A stretch of 64,000 bases of DNA from JBEIHX01 sp040381075 (GCA_040381075.1 JBEIHX010000014.1:18642-82641); one strand, 5' to 3'. Shown: positions 29,704-38,670, counted from the stretch's first letter. Program-made: numbers and translations. Notes: a model not told the origin generated them from the letters alone.

Positions 29704-30888
29704 ATGGGTCAGCGCATCCTTTTGATCATCGCCGGCGGGATCGCCGCCTACAAGAGCCTTGAGCTCATTCGCCTGGCGCGTCAGGCGGGCGTCTCAGTGC
29801 GCGCAGTCCTCACACCAGCCGGGGCGCAGTTCGTCACCCCGCTTTCGGTTTCGGCGCTCACGGGAGAAAAGGTTTATCAGGACATCTTTGATCTGACCGA
29901 CGAAGCCGAGATGGGACACATCCAGCTGTCCCGTGAAGCCGATCTCGTGGTCGTCGCTCCGGCGACGGCTGACCTGATGGCCAGGGCGGCCAACGGCCTT
30001 GCCGGCGATCTGGCTTCCACCGTCCTACTCGCCACCGACAAGCCGGTGCTCATGGCGCCGGCAATGAATGTGCGCATGTGGCTGCACCCAGCCACCCAGC
30101 GAAACCGGACGACGCTGGAGGCTGATGGCGTGCGCTTCGTGGGACCGGACGAGGGCGCCATGGCGTGCGGCGAATTCGGGCCGGGACGAATGGCTGCGCC
30201 CGACGCGATCCTGGCCGCAATTCAGGATGAGCTGGCGGCAGACCGCCCGCTTGCCGGACGCCGGGCGCTGGTGACCGCCGGCCCCACGGTGGAGCCGATC
30301 GATCCGGTGCGATTCATCTCAAACCGCTCATCCGGCAAACAGGGCTACGCGATCGCAGCCGCGCTTGCGCGCCTGGGAGCAACCACGACGCTGGTGGCGG
30401 GACCGACCGCGCTCAACGATCCTGCCGGCGTTCGGATGGTCCGCGTTGGAACCGCGCGTGAGATGCTGGCGGCCTGCCAGGCGGCCCTGCCGGCTGACGT
30501 GGCGGTGTGCGTTGCGGCAGTGGCGGACTGGCGGCCGGGAGACGCCTTCGAGCTTAAACTCAAGAAAGCGGCGGGCGGTGCGCTGAATCTGGTTGAGAAC
30601 CCGGATATCCTGGCGACGCTTTCCGTCGCTGGACCGAACCGACCTGATCTTGTCGTTGGTTTTGCTGCTGAAACCCACGATATTGAGGCGAACGCCCGCG
30701 CCAAGCTGGAGCGTAAGGGATGCGACTGGATCGTGGCGAACGATGTATCTCCAGCCCACGGGGTGATGGGCGGGGATGACAACGCCCTCATCATCGTGCG
30801 GCCGGACGGCATTGAACGATTGGGACGCCAGCCCAAGACCCGGGCCGCAGAGGCGCTGGCGCGCCGGATCGCCGCGGCGATGCGATAG
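29704..30888 (+). CDS. coaBC: bifunctional phosphopantothenoylcysteine decarboxylase/phosphopantothenate-cysteine ligase
   Basis: 394 aa. The CoaC half (about 1-175) binds FMN: LIIAGGIAAYKSLELIR, His72 in MGHIQLSREADL, PAMNVRMW with Asn122, and Cys155 in AMACGEFGPGRMA. The CoaB half (about 185-394) has LVTAGPTVEPIDPVRFISNR, SSGKQGYAIA, AAVADWRP and the synthetase dimerisation segment NDV near the end. It makes 4'-phosphopantetheine from phosphopantothenate in CoA synthesis. The dut gene often beside it is not adjacent. Confidence 0.97.
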   Translation: MGQRILLIIAGGIAAYKSLELIRLARQAGVSVRAVLTPAGAQFVTPLSVSALTGEKVYQDIFDLTDEAEMGHIQLSREADLVVVAPATADLMARAANGLAGDLASTVLLATDKPVLMAPAMNVRMWLHPATQRNRTTLEADGVRFVGPDEGAMACGEFGPGRMAAPDAILAAIQDELAADRPLAGRRALVTAGPTVEPIDPVRFISNRSSGKQGYAIAAALARLGATTTLVAGPTALNDPAGVRMVRVGTAREMLAACQAALPADVAVCVAAVADWRPGDAFELKLKKAAGGALNLVENPDILATLSVAGPNRPDLVVGFAAETHDIEANARAKLERKGCDWIVANDVSPAHGVMGGDDNALIIVRPDGIERLGRQPKTRAAEALARRIAAAMR

Positions 30889-31138
30889 TCCTCCGCCGCA
30901 GCGTCCGGCCAGGATGCGGTGAGATGTCCGTGCGCGGCGAATGCCCCCGAGCTATGTCCGCGCTTCGTCCTGCCGCCACACCGCAGCGCCCACCGGCAGC
31001 GCAATGACGCCTCCGGCGCCTGTAGCGGCCGTAACACAGGCAGGGGCCGCACACAGGCAGGGGCCGCCAATGTCGCCATGGCGCCTTGCGGGATGGGCTA
31101 AATCCCGGTTGGTGGCGGCAGAGTGACGGAGGGTCATT
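30889..31138. repeat. coaBC-pyrF spacer containing a duplicated 17-mer
   Basis: In this 250-nt gap, ACACAGGCAGGGGCCGC is repeated exactly in tandem at 31034-31050 and 31051-31067. The pyrF ribosome-binding site GGAGG lies at its end. No protein-coding frame is convincing. Confidence 0.8.
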
Positions 31139-32074
31139 ATGGCGCGTGCAAATTTCGCCGACCGGCTGGTCGCCGCTACGCGGCGCCATGGCGTTTTGTG
31201 TGTCGGGATTGATCCGGCGCCGGAGAAGATACCCGCATTGTTCGGGCCGCCAGGCCCCTCGTCCCTTGAGTCCTTCTGTCGAGCCGTGCTGGCGCGCTGC
31301 AGTGGAAAAGTCGGCGTGGTGAAACCGCAGTCGGCCTTCTTTGAAACCTACGGGACACCAGGTGTTCTGGCGCTGGAACGGGTGGTGGACGCCGCACACC
31401 GGGCGGACCTCCTGGTCATTCTCGACGCCAAACGCAACGATATCGGCAATACGGCGCAGGCCTACGCACGCGCCCTCCTCGGCCCTGGGGCGCCGCTTCC
31501 TGCAGATTGCCTCACCGTCAACCCGTACCTGGGGATGGACAGCCTGGAGCCGTTCTTTGCACGCGCGCAGGAGACAGCATGCGGGGTCGCGGTGCTTGTG
31601 CGCACCTCCAATCCCGGCGCACAGGACTTTCAGGGACTTTCGGTGGATGGAGAGCCGCTGTGGCTTCGGGTCGCGCAGGCGCTGGCCCCGGCGATGCGCC
31701 GGCTGATGGGCGGCGAAGGTTGGTCTTCCTTGATGGTGGTGGCTGGCGCCACCGCGCCAGCGGAGGCGCTGGCGATCCGCAAAGCCCTGCCGCACGCACT
31801 GTTCCTCACGCCTGGCTACGGCGCCCAGGGCGCGACGGCGGAGCAGGCGTTGGCCGGTTACAGCCGAGGGCCTGGAGGCCCGGAGGGCGGGGTCGTGAAC
31901 GCCTCGCGCGCGATTCTCTACCCGCCAGACGCGGCCAAAGCCGAGACTGCAGCCGCCTGGGAGGCTGCACTTGATCGTGCGATCGACACGGCAAGGATGG
32001 ATTTGCAAACGCCCGCAGCTCCCGCGTCAGGCGCGCCGCCAATCATGAACGCGGCGAAAGATCCTCCTGCCTGA
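31139..32074 (+). CDS. pyrF: orotidine 5'-phosphate decarboxylase (type 2)
   Basis: 311 aa, the type 2 length. The catalytic Asp-Lys-x-x-Asp network is in VILDAKRNDIGNTA (Asp96, Lys98, Asp101). Supporting motifs are LCVGIDPAPEKIPALFG, VGVVKPQSAFFE, TVNPYLGMDSLEPF, VLVRTSNPGAQDFQ and the phosphate loop FLTPGYGAQG. It makes UMP from OMP, the last de novo pyrimidine step. A GGAGG lies about 9 nt before the ATG. The last 20 residues are an Ala/Pro-rich tail. Confidence 0.96.
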   Translation: MARANFADRLVAATRRHGVLCVGIDPAPEKIPALFGPPGPSSLESFCRAVLARCSGKVGVVKPQSAFFETYGTPGVLALERVVDAAHRADLLVILDAKRNDIGNTAQAYARALLGPGAPLPADCLTVNPYLGMDSLEPFFARAQETACGVAVLVRTSNPGAQDFQGLSVDGEPLWLRVAQALAPAMRRLMGGEGWSSLMVVAGATAPAEALAIRKALPHALFLTPGYGAQGATAEQALAGYSRGPGGPEGGVVNASRAILYPPDAAKAETAAAWEAALDRAIDTARMDLQTPAAPASGAPPIMNAAKDPPA

Positions 32075-32209
32075 CCCTTGCCTGTTCCGTCCCAGCCTCG
32101 GCGGATCTGGGAGCTGTGCCGATTTATGGATATGCTGTCCGCTCCGATATGCTGGCGATCCGGGCAAGTCCGCAGATGCTGTGCAGCAGCCCGCGCAAGG
32201 GAGGAGAAG

Positions 32210-32782
32210 ATGCACTCAACCCGGAGGACCGCCCAGAGGACCGCCAAGAGGACCGCCCAGGGGGCCGCCCCGAGGGCCGAGAGGACGGTCATCGCAGGGC
32301 TCGCCGCCGCCCTCGCCGCCTTGGCGCTCGTGACGCCCGCGACCCGGGCGAGCGGTCCGGGCGAGGACCCGGACATTGTCCGCCTGTCAGGCCAGTCGCC
32401 GCAGGAAGAGGCGGCGCAGGCCGAGACACAGCAAATCGAGCAGGCCGTTCGCAGCGAAGCCGCCGCCGCCGCCGCTAAGGAAGCCCGAACACAGGCCTAC
32501 AGTGATCGGCCGTCAGCGTCTGCAGCGCAGGCCCCACCCCTGCAGGACCGGGCCCGCGTGGCCGCTGCAACGCAGGCCGCCCTGCAGTCCGAAACCCGGA
32601 TGGCGCCGGAGACCTTGGCAGGCATCCAGTCCGCGGGCGGAGAGGACTGGCCTGACCGCGTGCGCACTGATCCGCTGGTCGCCCTTCTCGCAATTCTGGC
32701 GCTGCTCGGGTTGCTTGCCCTTGCGCTGACCGCGTTGCGGCGCAGACGACGCAAGGCGCACGATCAGGATATCGCAGCCTGA
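32210..32782 (+). CDS. hypothetical protein with N-terminal signal/anchor and C-terminal membrane helix
   Basis: 190 aa from the ATG giving MHSTRRTAQRTAKRTAQ, directly after GGGAGGAG. The Arg/Thr-rich start contains a three-copy four-residue repeat. A hydrophobic stretch (about 25-46; ERTVIAGLAAALAALALVTP) suggests a signal or anchor. The middle is Ala/Gln/Glu-rich and probably helical. The end has a membrane helix (about 156-177; ALLAILALLGLLALALTAL) and a basic tail RRRRRK. No family was recognised. It follows pyrF by 135 nt. Confidence 0.6.
   Translation: MHSTRRTAQRTAKRTAQGAAPRAERTVIAGLAAALAALALVTPATRASGPGEDPDIVRLSGQSPQEEAAQAETQQIEQAVRSEAAAAAAKEARTQAYSDRPSASAAQAPPLQDRARVAAATQAALQSETRMAPETLAGIQSAGGEDWPDRVRTDPLVALLAILALLGLLALALTALRRRRRKAHDQDIAA
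32225..32260 (+). repeat. three-copy 12-bp in-frame repeat
   Basis: AGGACCGCCCAG, AGGACCGCCAAG and AGGACCGCCCAG follow each other inside the preceding CDS. They encode R-T-A-Q/K units. The 12-bp period keeps the frame. Confidence 0.88.
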
Positions 32783-32935
32783 CAGCGACTGCTGAACGCG
32801 CTTTGCGCCCCAGCTGCCTGCGGCGCCGCTGACCGCATCCTCAGCCACGCAGGCGCGCTATCGCCAGGGCTTTGCGGATGCCGGCCCGGCGCGTGCACCC
32901 GGCATACGCACCCGACACAGGCAGACGCGGCGATA

Positions 32936-33136
32936 TCACTGCGCGCTCGGGTGGGCCGCCAGAAAATCCTCAAGCGGCATCGCCTCGCCCGTCACATGGT
33001 CGACGACCTCAAGATTTTGGTGACCGGTGCGCCCCAACTCCGCCGCCGCACTGCGGACCGCGGCGAGCTCCGTCAGACCCGATGTTCCCCAGGTGGCGGT
33101 AGCTGGGTGATCCCCCCGAACCTCGTATCGGCCCAT
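32936..33136 (-). CDS. putative 66-aa protein
   Basis: MGRYEVRGDHPATATWGTSG is followed by a helix-like TELAAVRSAAAELG and EVVDHVTGEAMPLEDFLA. The composition is protein-like and soluble, third positions are mostly G/C, and GAGGG lies about 10 nt before the ATG. No family was recognised. It lies alone in a 474-nt gap between genes on the other strand. Confidence 0.5.
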   Translation of the reverse strand: MGRYEVRGDHPATATWGTSGLTELAAVRSAAAELGRTGHQNLEVVDHVTGEAMPLEDFLAAHPSAQ

Positions 33137-33256
33137 CAGCGCACACCCTCATGCCTCGAAGGAGGTATAGAGCGCCTGAAGACCCGGATGATCAAGGGCG
33201 GCGCATGACTGCAGGGCCGGTTTTCCCGCCTCCTCAACACAGGGTAGGACACCGGG

Positions 33257-35734
33257 ATGGATTCAGGACCACGGAATGAGGGCGCGTCGCTGCGCCTGCC
33301 GGATGCGATCAGCGCCTGGTTCACGGCGCGCGGCTGGTCTGTGCGCTCCCACCAGAGTGAACTTGCCGCGCGCGTACTCGCAGGCGACAGCGCTCTTCTG
33401 GTCGCGCCGACCGGCTCTGGAAAGACGCTTGCAGGGTTCCTCGCAAGCCTGATCGAACTTGCCGCCCAGCCGCCGGGGCGGGCCCGGCGCGCCGGCGTCC
33501 ATACGCTCTATGTGTCGCCGCTGAAGGCGCTTACCGTCGACGTTGCGCGCAACCTCACGCATCCGGTCGCAGAAATGGGCCTCAATATCACGATCGAGAC
33601 CCGAACCGGAGACACGCCGCAGAGCCGCCGCCAGCGACAGCGGCTCAACCCGCCCGACATTCTCCTCACGACTCCCGAGCAGATTTGCCTCCTGATGGCG
33701 TCGCCAGGTGCGGCGGCCTTCTTTGCTGATCTCAAAACCGTTGTGGTTGATGAGGTTCATGCGATCGCGCCGACCAAGCGGGGCGACCTGCTGGCGCTTG
33801 CGCTGGCGGCGGTCGAGCGCTTCGCGCCAGGCCTGCGACGTATTGGGTTGTCTGCAACAGTCGCCGATCCGCCGGAACTGGCGCGCTGGCTCGCCCCGAG
33901 CGCCAGCGCCGGCCGCGCAACACACATCGTCACCGGTCCAGAGGGCGCCACGCCGACAATCGACATCCTGGAAAGCCAGGGTCGCATCCCCTGGGCGAGT
34001 CACACCGGGCGTCACGCGATCAGCGAGGTGTATGACGCGATCGCAGCGGCCCGCACCACTCTGGTTTTCGTCAACACGCGATTTCAGGCCGAGTTGATTT
34101 TTCAGGAACTGTGGAAAGTCAACCGCGACGGATTGCCGATTGCGCTGCACCACGGCTCGCTCGACGTGCAACAGCGCAGGCGCGTTGAAGCCGCCATGGC
34201 CGCAGGGGCGCTGCGCGCTGTGGTGTGCACGTCTACCCTGGATCTGGGCATCGACTGGGGCGATGTCGACCTTGTCATCCAAATGGGGGCGCCAAAAGGC
34301 GCAGCGCGCTTCACGCAACGGATCGGCCGAGCCAATCATCGCCTGGACGAACCCTCGCGGGCATTGCTGGCGCCCGCCAACCGCTTCGAAGCCCTGGAGT
34401 GCCGGGCTGCGCGCGCGGCCGCTTTGGCAGGCTTGCTGGACGCCCCCCCGAGCCGGACCGGCGCGCTCGACGCGCTCTGCCAGCACATCCTTGGGCGGGC
34501 ATGCGGCGCGCCATTCAGCCCGGACGACCTGTATGCAGAGGTCAAGACGGCTGCGCCCTTCTCCGGACTGGAACGCCGGACCTTTGATGAGGCGGTCAGT
34601 TTCGTGGAGACCGGCGGATATGCGCTCAAGTCATATGAGCGCTTCCGACGTCTGGCGCCGGACCGGGAAGGCAGGCTGAAGGTCCGCAATGCCGAGATCG
34701 CAAAGCGCCATCGCCTGAACATCGGGGCGATCGTGGAAGCCCCCATGGTCCAGGTGCGCCTTTCAGCCGGTCGCGCCCGGGTTGGCCGAGCGCTCGGGAC
34801 GGTAGAGGAGTACTTTATTGAACACCTTGCGCCGGGCGACACATTCCTGTTTGCGGGGCAGGTGCTGCGCTTCGAAGGATTGTCACAAGCCCATGCACTC
34901 GTCACGCGGGCCAATCACGAGGACCCTAAAGTGCCGAGTTTCGAGGGCGGAAGGTTTCCGCTGTCGACCTTCCTCGCTGATGGCGTGCGCAACCTGATCC
35001 AGGATGAACAGGGATGGCCGAAACTTGAGACGCAGGTGCGGGAGTGGCTGATGCTGCAGAAGCGACGCTCGCGGATCCCTAAGGCTGATGAAATGCTGGT
35101 TGAAACATTTCCGCGCGGCGGGCGCTTCTATCTTGTCGCCTATCCCTTCGACGGTCGCCCGGCCCATTCGACCCTGGGCTTCCTGCTTTGCCGGCGTCTG
35201 GAAAGGCTCGGACTGCAGCCGAGCGGCTTTGTCTGTAATGACTACGCCCTCGCGGTGTGGGGACTGAAGGACCTGTCCGCGGTCGACCTGCAGGACCTTT
35301 TCCACGAGGACATGCTGAGCGACGATCTGGATGAATGGCTGGCTGAAAGCGCCCTGCTGAAGCGCACATTCCGCAACTGCGCCGTAATCGCCGGGTTGAT
35401 TGAGCGCCGCTTTCCAGGCATGGAGAAAACGGGCCGTCAGGTGACGTTCTCTTCCGATCTGATCTACGATGTGCTCAAGAAGCACGAACCGAACCATATC
35501 TTATTGCGCGCCGCGTGGAATGATGCGGGAGATGGCCTTCTGGACATCCGACGTCTCTCTTCGCTCCTTGTGCGCATCAAAGGCGCCATACGGCCGGTTC
35601 GCCTGACGCACATATCTCCCTTCGCCGTGCCGGTGATGCTCGAGATCGGGAAGGAACCTGTGCCCGGGGAGGCCAGTGAATCCGTCCTTGCCGACGCTGC
35701 ACGGGAGTTGATTGAGGAAGCAAGCGCGCTGTGA
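33257..35734 (+). CDS. ligase-associated DNA-damage-response DEXH-box helicase (Lhr-like)
   Basis: 825 aa, the length of this Lhr-related family. Motif I is APTGSGKT (50-57), motif II DEVH (165-168), motif III LSATVADP. Later motifs are VFVNTRFQAELIFQELW, LHHGSLDVQQRRRVEAAMA, TSTLDLGIDWGDVDLVIQMG and QRIGRANHR. A winged-helix and Lhr core follow, with VRLSAGRARVGRALGTVEE. It probably unwinds or translocates on DNA during repair. The usual partners (an ATP-dependent ligase, an exonuclease and a PdeM-like phosphoesterase) are not seen downstream in this window, where 672 nt are gene-free. Confidence 0.92.
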   Translation: MDSGPRNEGASLRLPDAISAWFTARGWSVRSHQSELAARVLAGDSALLVAPTGSGKTLAGFLASLIELAAQPPGRARRAGVHTLYVSPLKALTVDVARNLTHPVAEMGLNITIETRTGDTPQSRRQRQRLNPPDILLTTPEQICLLMASPGAAAFFADLKTVVVDEVHAIAPTKRGDLLALALAAVERFAPGLRRIGLSATVADPPELARWLAPSASAGRATHIVTGPEGATPTIDILESQGRIPWASHTGRHAISEVYDAIAAARTTLVFVNTRFQAELIFQELWKVNRDGLPIALHHGSLDVQQRRRVEAAMAAGALRAVVCTSTLDLGIDWGDVDLVIQMGAPKGAARFTQRIGRANHRLDEPSRALLAPANRFEALECRAARAAALAGLLDAPPSRTGALDALCQHILGRACGAPFSPDDLYAEVKTAAPFSGLERRTFDEAVSFVETGGYALKSYERFRRLAPDREGRLKVRNAEIAKRHRLNIGAIVEAPMVQVRLSAGRARVGRALGTVEEYFIEHLAPGDTFLFAGQVLRFEGLSQAHALVTRANHEDPKVPSFEGGRFPLSTFLADGVRNLIQDEQGWPKLETQVREWLMLQKRRSRIPKADEMLVETFPRGGRFYLVAYPFDGRPAHSTLGFLLCRRLERLGLQPSGFVCNDYALAVWGLKDLSAVDLQDLFHEDMLSDDLDEWLAESALLKRTFRNCAVIAGLIERRFPGMEKTGRQVTFSSDLIYDVLKKHEPNHILLRAAWNDAGDGLLDIRRLSSLLVRIKGAIRPVRLTHISPFAVPVMLEIGKEPVPGEASESVLADAARELIEEASAL

Positions 35735-35900
35735 TCAGGCGGTGACTGGCAGGACGCATGTCGGTGGCTGTTCTTCCACCACAGCGCGGCCTTCTTCCCA
35801 AAGCGACACGATCGCCGATGCCCTGGCCGCCATCGTCACCCATGGCGCCTGACCAGGATCGGGCGCGCCGGCGCGCCATGGGGCAGGGCCCTCACTTGCT

Positions 35901-35924
35901 CGCCCCCAAAGGCGCCCCCAAAGG
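35901..35924. repeat. tandem 12-mer, two copies
   Basis: CGCCCCCAAAGG is repeated exactly at 35901-35912 and 35913-35924. Confidence 0.9.
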
Positions 35925-36287
35925 ACGGGCGCGCGTGGCCTCGGCGCATCACCAGCCGCAGCTGCCGGGCCCTTCGCCAGTGGGCAGGCACGTCTGAAGC
36001 CAGATCAGCGCGCCCTGCCGCAGTGTCGCAGCCCCCCTGGATCAGGCCTGCGGCCGGGAGGGCTGACGTCGTCGCACAGCGCGCCGCCGCACGATGAGGC
36101 CCAACGGGCGGCGCTGCCGCGGGAAACTCCCCCTGATCCGCAGCTTCGACAGCTTCGACTGCGCCGGCGCGACAGCAGCAGACCGGGCGGCTCCGCACGC
36201 ATGCCTGGCAGGCGCCACGACTGGCCTCGGTCCGGTCCTCTGCACCGGCCCGGCCCTTCGCCAACAGCGAAGGTCCGGCAGGGTCCA

Positions 36288-36315
36288 GTGGCCCAGATCG
36301 CGTGGCCCAGATCGC
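36288..36315. repeat. tandem 14-mer, two copies
   Basis: GTGGCCCAGATCGC is repeated exactly at 36288-36301 and 36302-36315. Confidence 0.9.
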
Positions 36316-36406
36316 CTCGCCCGGCTTGCCGTGCCCGCGGCTTTGTCTGCGACGGGCTGGCCCACAGAGCCAGGGACGGGGCGATCGAGGCAGACGCCGC
36401 GGCGCT

Positions 36407-37462
36407 TCAGCGAAACAGACGCGCCCAGTTGCGCCGCTTGCGCTTCTTGTGGGCCCCGCGATGATAGGCGTCCGAGACGATGAGCGGCACAACCGTGGAG
36501 GCCTCGGCAAAGACCATCTGCTCAAGAGCAACATCCACCTTGCCCCAGGAACAGGCCTCTTTCAGTGTCGATGAGGAACAGGCGCCGTCGCGCGTGTCAG
36601 CGACTGTGACCTGGACTGCGTAGGCGTGCATTTCGGCCTCATGCCCAAGGATCTCGGCGCAGACCACAGTATCCTGGGCGAAGTTCTTTGGAACGCCGCC
36701 GCCCACCATGAACAGCCCTGTCGTGCCCGCCGCCATCTTGATATCTGTCAGCTCACGGAAGTCTGCAATGGAATCGATCGTCAGATAGGGCTTGCGGGCC
36801 TTGGCGCGGTCGACCTGATGCTTGACCAGTCCAAAGCCGGCGGAGCTGTCCGTGAACGCCGGACAGAAAATGGGAACATTGTTCTCGTAAGCTGTCTGGA
36901 TCAAGGATCCCTTCTTCTTCGCGCCGCCTGCGGCGAGCCATTTGCCCATCTCCCAGATGAATTCACGCGAGGAGTATGGCCGCGCCTCAAGGCTCTGCGC
37001 GATCTCATAAATCTGGTGATCACACGCCTGCAGTTCCTCTTCATCGATGTAGGTGTCATAAATCCTGTCGATGTAGAGACTGCGAAGCGTCTTGTCGTCC
37101 GGGGTCTCGCGCGCCTGATAATGCCGGTACCCGAGCGCCTCGAAGAAATCCATGTCGACGATGGAAGCCCCAGTGGCGACAATGGCGTCCACCATGCCGT
37201 AGGCGACCATGTCCCGGTAGACGTGCATGCAGCCGCCCGCGGAGGTGGATCCGGCCAGCGTCAGCCACACCGAGCATTTTGCGTCAGTCAACATGGCGTT
37301 GAAGATCTCGGCCGCGCGACCGGTATCGCGTGAGGTGAAACTCATCTTCTTCATCGCGTCCACGACCGGACGCGCGTCAAAGCGCGCGATGTCGACGTGT
37401 TCAACCGGATGGGCGAGAAGTTCCGCTTTCTTTTGGGCCTTTTTGGGGGAAATCTTTCCCAT
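36407..37462 (-). CDS. deoxyhypusine synthase-family protein
   Basis: 351 aa. The NAD-dependent DHS fold is evident: VWLTLAGSTSAGGCMHVYRD, DAIVATGASIVDMDFFEALG, FCPAFTDSSAGFGLVKHQVD and GLFMVGGGVPKNF. The active-site lysine motif is SWGKVDV (Lys308), as in DHS, where the lysine forms an imine with the butylamine of spermidine. Bacteria have no eIF5A substrate, and characterised bacterial homologues act in polyamine synthesis, for example on homospermidine-type reactions. A polyamine role is therefore the best inference. The C-terminal tail is Lys/Arg-rich (HKKRKRRNWARLFR). It stands alone. Confidence 0.92.
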   Translation of the reverse strand: MGKISPKKAQKKAELLAHPVEHVDIARFDARPVVDAMKKMSFTSRDTGRAAEIFNAMLTDAKCSVWLTLAGSTSAGGCMHVYRDMVAYGMVDAIVATGASIVDMDFFEALGYRHYQARETPDDKTLRSLYIDRIYDTYIDEEELQACDHQIYEIAQSLEARPYSSREFIWEMGKWLAAGGAKKKGSLIQTAYENNVPIFCPAFTDSSAGFGLVKHQVDRAKARKPYLTIDSIADFRELTDIKMAAGTTGLFMVGGGVPKNFAQDTVVCAEILGHEAEMHAYAVQVTVADTRDGACSSSTLKEACSWGKVDVALEQMVFAEASTVVPLIVSDAYHRGAHKKRKRRNWARLFR

Positions 37463-37646
37463 TGAGCTTCACCTGCAGCGGGCTTCCCTTGGGCCAGCGA
37501 CCGCGCCGGAACTCCCCCGGCAAGCCCGGACGGCGCGCATATAGGGGAAATCAACGGGCAGATGAAGACCCCGGGACGAGAAATCATTCAGCTGCCAGCG
37601 CCGTGCGTCAGGCCCCTGATCCAGGCCTGCGCGTCAGGCCGGCGCC

Positions 37647-38534
37647 TCAGCTCCGGGGGAGCGTCCTGCGCGCAGCCTGCAGGGCCACGAGCTGGTCAGG
37701 CGTGACGCCCATGGCCTCCAGGAACGGCGACGCCGCATTATCGTCCCAGGCGTGGCGCGGACCGATGGTGATGCCCCCGTCAACCACGAAATGAGCGCCG
37801 GTGACAAACTCAGCAGCGTCCGAGGCCAGAAACACGGCCATTTCAGCGATGTCACTCGGCCTGCCCACGCGCCCGGCTGGCTGCGCGCCGCCGCCGCGTT
37901 GCTCCAGCATCGCAGCCATCTGGTCGGCCGTCTCGACCGGCAGACCGATCGCCCCACCAAATATCGAAGTGGCGATGAATCCGGGACAAATGGCGTTGAT
38001 CCGTATGCACGATTTCGACAGCTCGGCCGCGGCGACACGTGTGAAGTGAATGACCGCGGCCTTCATGGTGGAATAGCAGATCGGTCCCCAGCCAGCCTGC
38101 AGTCCCGCGATCGAAGCCGTGTTGATGACCGCCCCGCCGCCGCGTGCAGCGAGGTGCGGCAGCGCCGCCGTCGTTCCCGCGACCACCGAGCGCAGCAGCA
38201 GGGCATGGGTGCGATCCCAGCTTTCAAGGTCCATATCCAGAAGCGTTTCGACGCCCCCCACCGCCCCGGCGTTGTTGAACAGGATGTCGAGCCCGCCAAA
38301 ACATGTCGCCGCCCCATCCACCCCCGCCTGGATGTCCTGCGGCTTCGTGACGTCACAGTGGGCATAGCGAACGCGGCCGGGAAAGCGCGCTTCCAAAGCC
38401 GCGCCCTTGGCGTCCTGGACATCGAGCGCAAAGATCTGCGCGCCTTCCCGCGCCATCAATTCGACGGTTGCAAGTCCGATGCCTGAGACTGCTCCTGTGA
38501 CAACGGCGACCTTGCCGGCGAGTCGTTCCCCCAT
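37647..38534 (-). CDS. short-chain dehydrogenase/reductase
   Basis: 295 aa. The classical SDR motifs are complete: TGAVSGIG (13-20), Asp61 in CDVTKP, NNAG (87-90), Ser141, Tyr154 and Lys158 in CYSTMK. The NAD preference is suggested by Asp38 (ALDVQD). A C-terminal GAHFVVDGGITIG is typical, and a 35-residue tail follows it. It oxidises or reduces an unknown alcohol/ketone. Upstream (minus sense) lies a 13-bp dyad at 38619-38631. Confidence 0.9.
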   Translation of the reverse strand: MGERLAGKVAVVTGAVSGIGLATVELMAREGAQIFALDVQDAKGAALEARFPGRVRYAHCDVTKPQDIQAGVDGAATCFGGLDILFNNAGAVGGVETLLDMDLESWDRTHALLLRSVVAGTTAALPHLAARGGGAVINTASIAGLQAGWGPICYSTMKAAVIHFTRVAAAELSKSCIRINAICPGFIATSIFGGAIGLPVETADQMAAMLEQRGGGAQPAGRVGRPSDIAEMAVFLASDAAEFVTGAHFVVDGGITIGPRHAWDDNAASPFLEAMGVTPDQLVALQAARRTLPRS

Positions 38535-38618
38535 CGATGCTGCTCCAGTGCGTCCAGATCGGCGCTCAGCAAAGCTGAACCCGCCGACACAGGCAAAGGA
38601 AATCGTGCTGCGGGCCTG

Positions 38619-38631
38619 TTGACGCGGTCAA
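38619..38631. promoter_or_regulatory. TTGAC-GCG-GTCAA dyad upstream of the SDR gene
   Basis: Perfect 5-bp arms with a 3-nt centre, 85 nt before the SDR start on the minus strand. It resembles a small dimeric regulator site. No adjacent regulator gene suggests the binder. Confidence 0.4.
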
Positions 38632-38670
38632 GTGGCCCGGGCCCGACGCCCGCCGCAGACGCTCCACGCG

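Larger units (their letters stand above)
35735..36406. other. 672-nt gene-free stretch with short duplications
   Basis: No open frame here has a ribosome-binding site with plausible protein composition. Three short exact tandem duplications are present: a 12-mer at 35901-35924, a 9-mer at 36141-36158 (CAGCTTCGA twice) and a 14-mer at 36288-36315. It may be decayed sequence downstream of the helicase gene, where repair partners would be expected. Confidence 0.6.

Noticed and set aside
30791..32008. 405-codon open frame opposite coaBC/pyrF
   Set aside because: It spans two real genes and their spacer on the other strand and has shadow-like composition.
33163..33207. Strong AAGGAGG ribosome-binding-like site on the plus strand
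   Set aside because: The only nearby ATG opens a 6-codon frame that ends at once, so no gene is supported.
33263..34486. 407-codon open frame opposite the Lhr-like helicase
   Set aside because: Antisense shadow of conserved helicase motifs, with no protein-family signal.
35836..36534. 232-codon minus-strand frame in the gene-free stretch
   Set aside because: It is Arg/Ala/Pro-rich with no recognisable domain and runs into the deoxyhypusine synthase gene in another frame.
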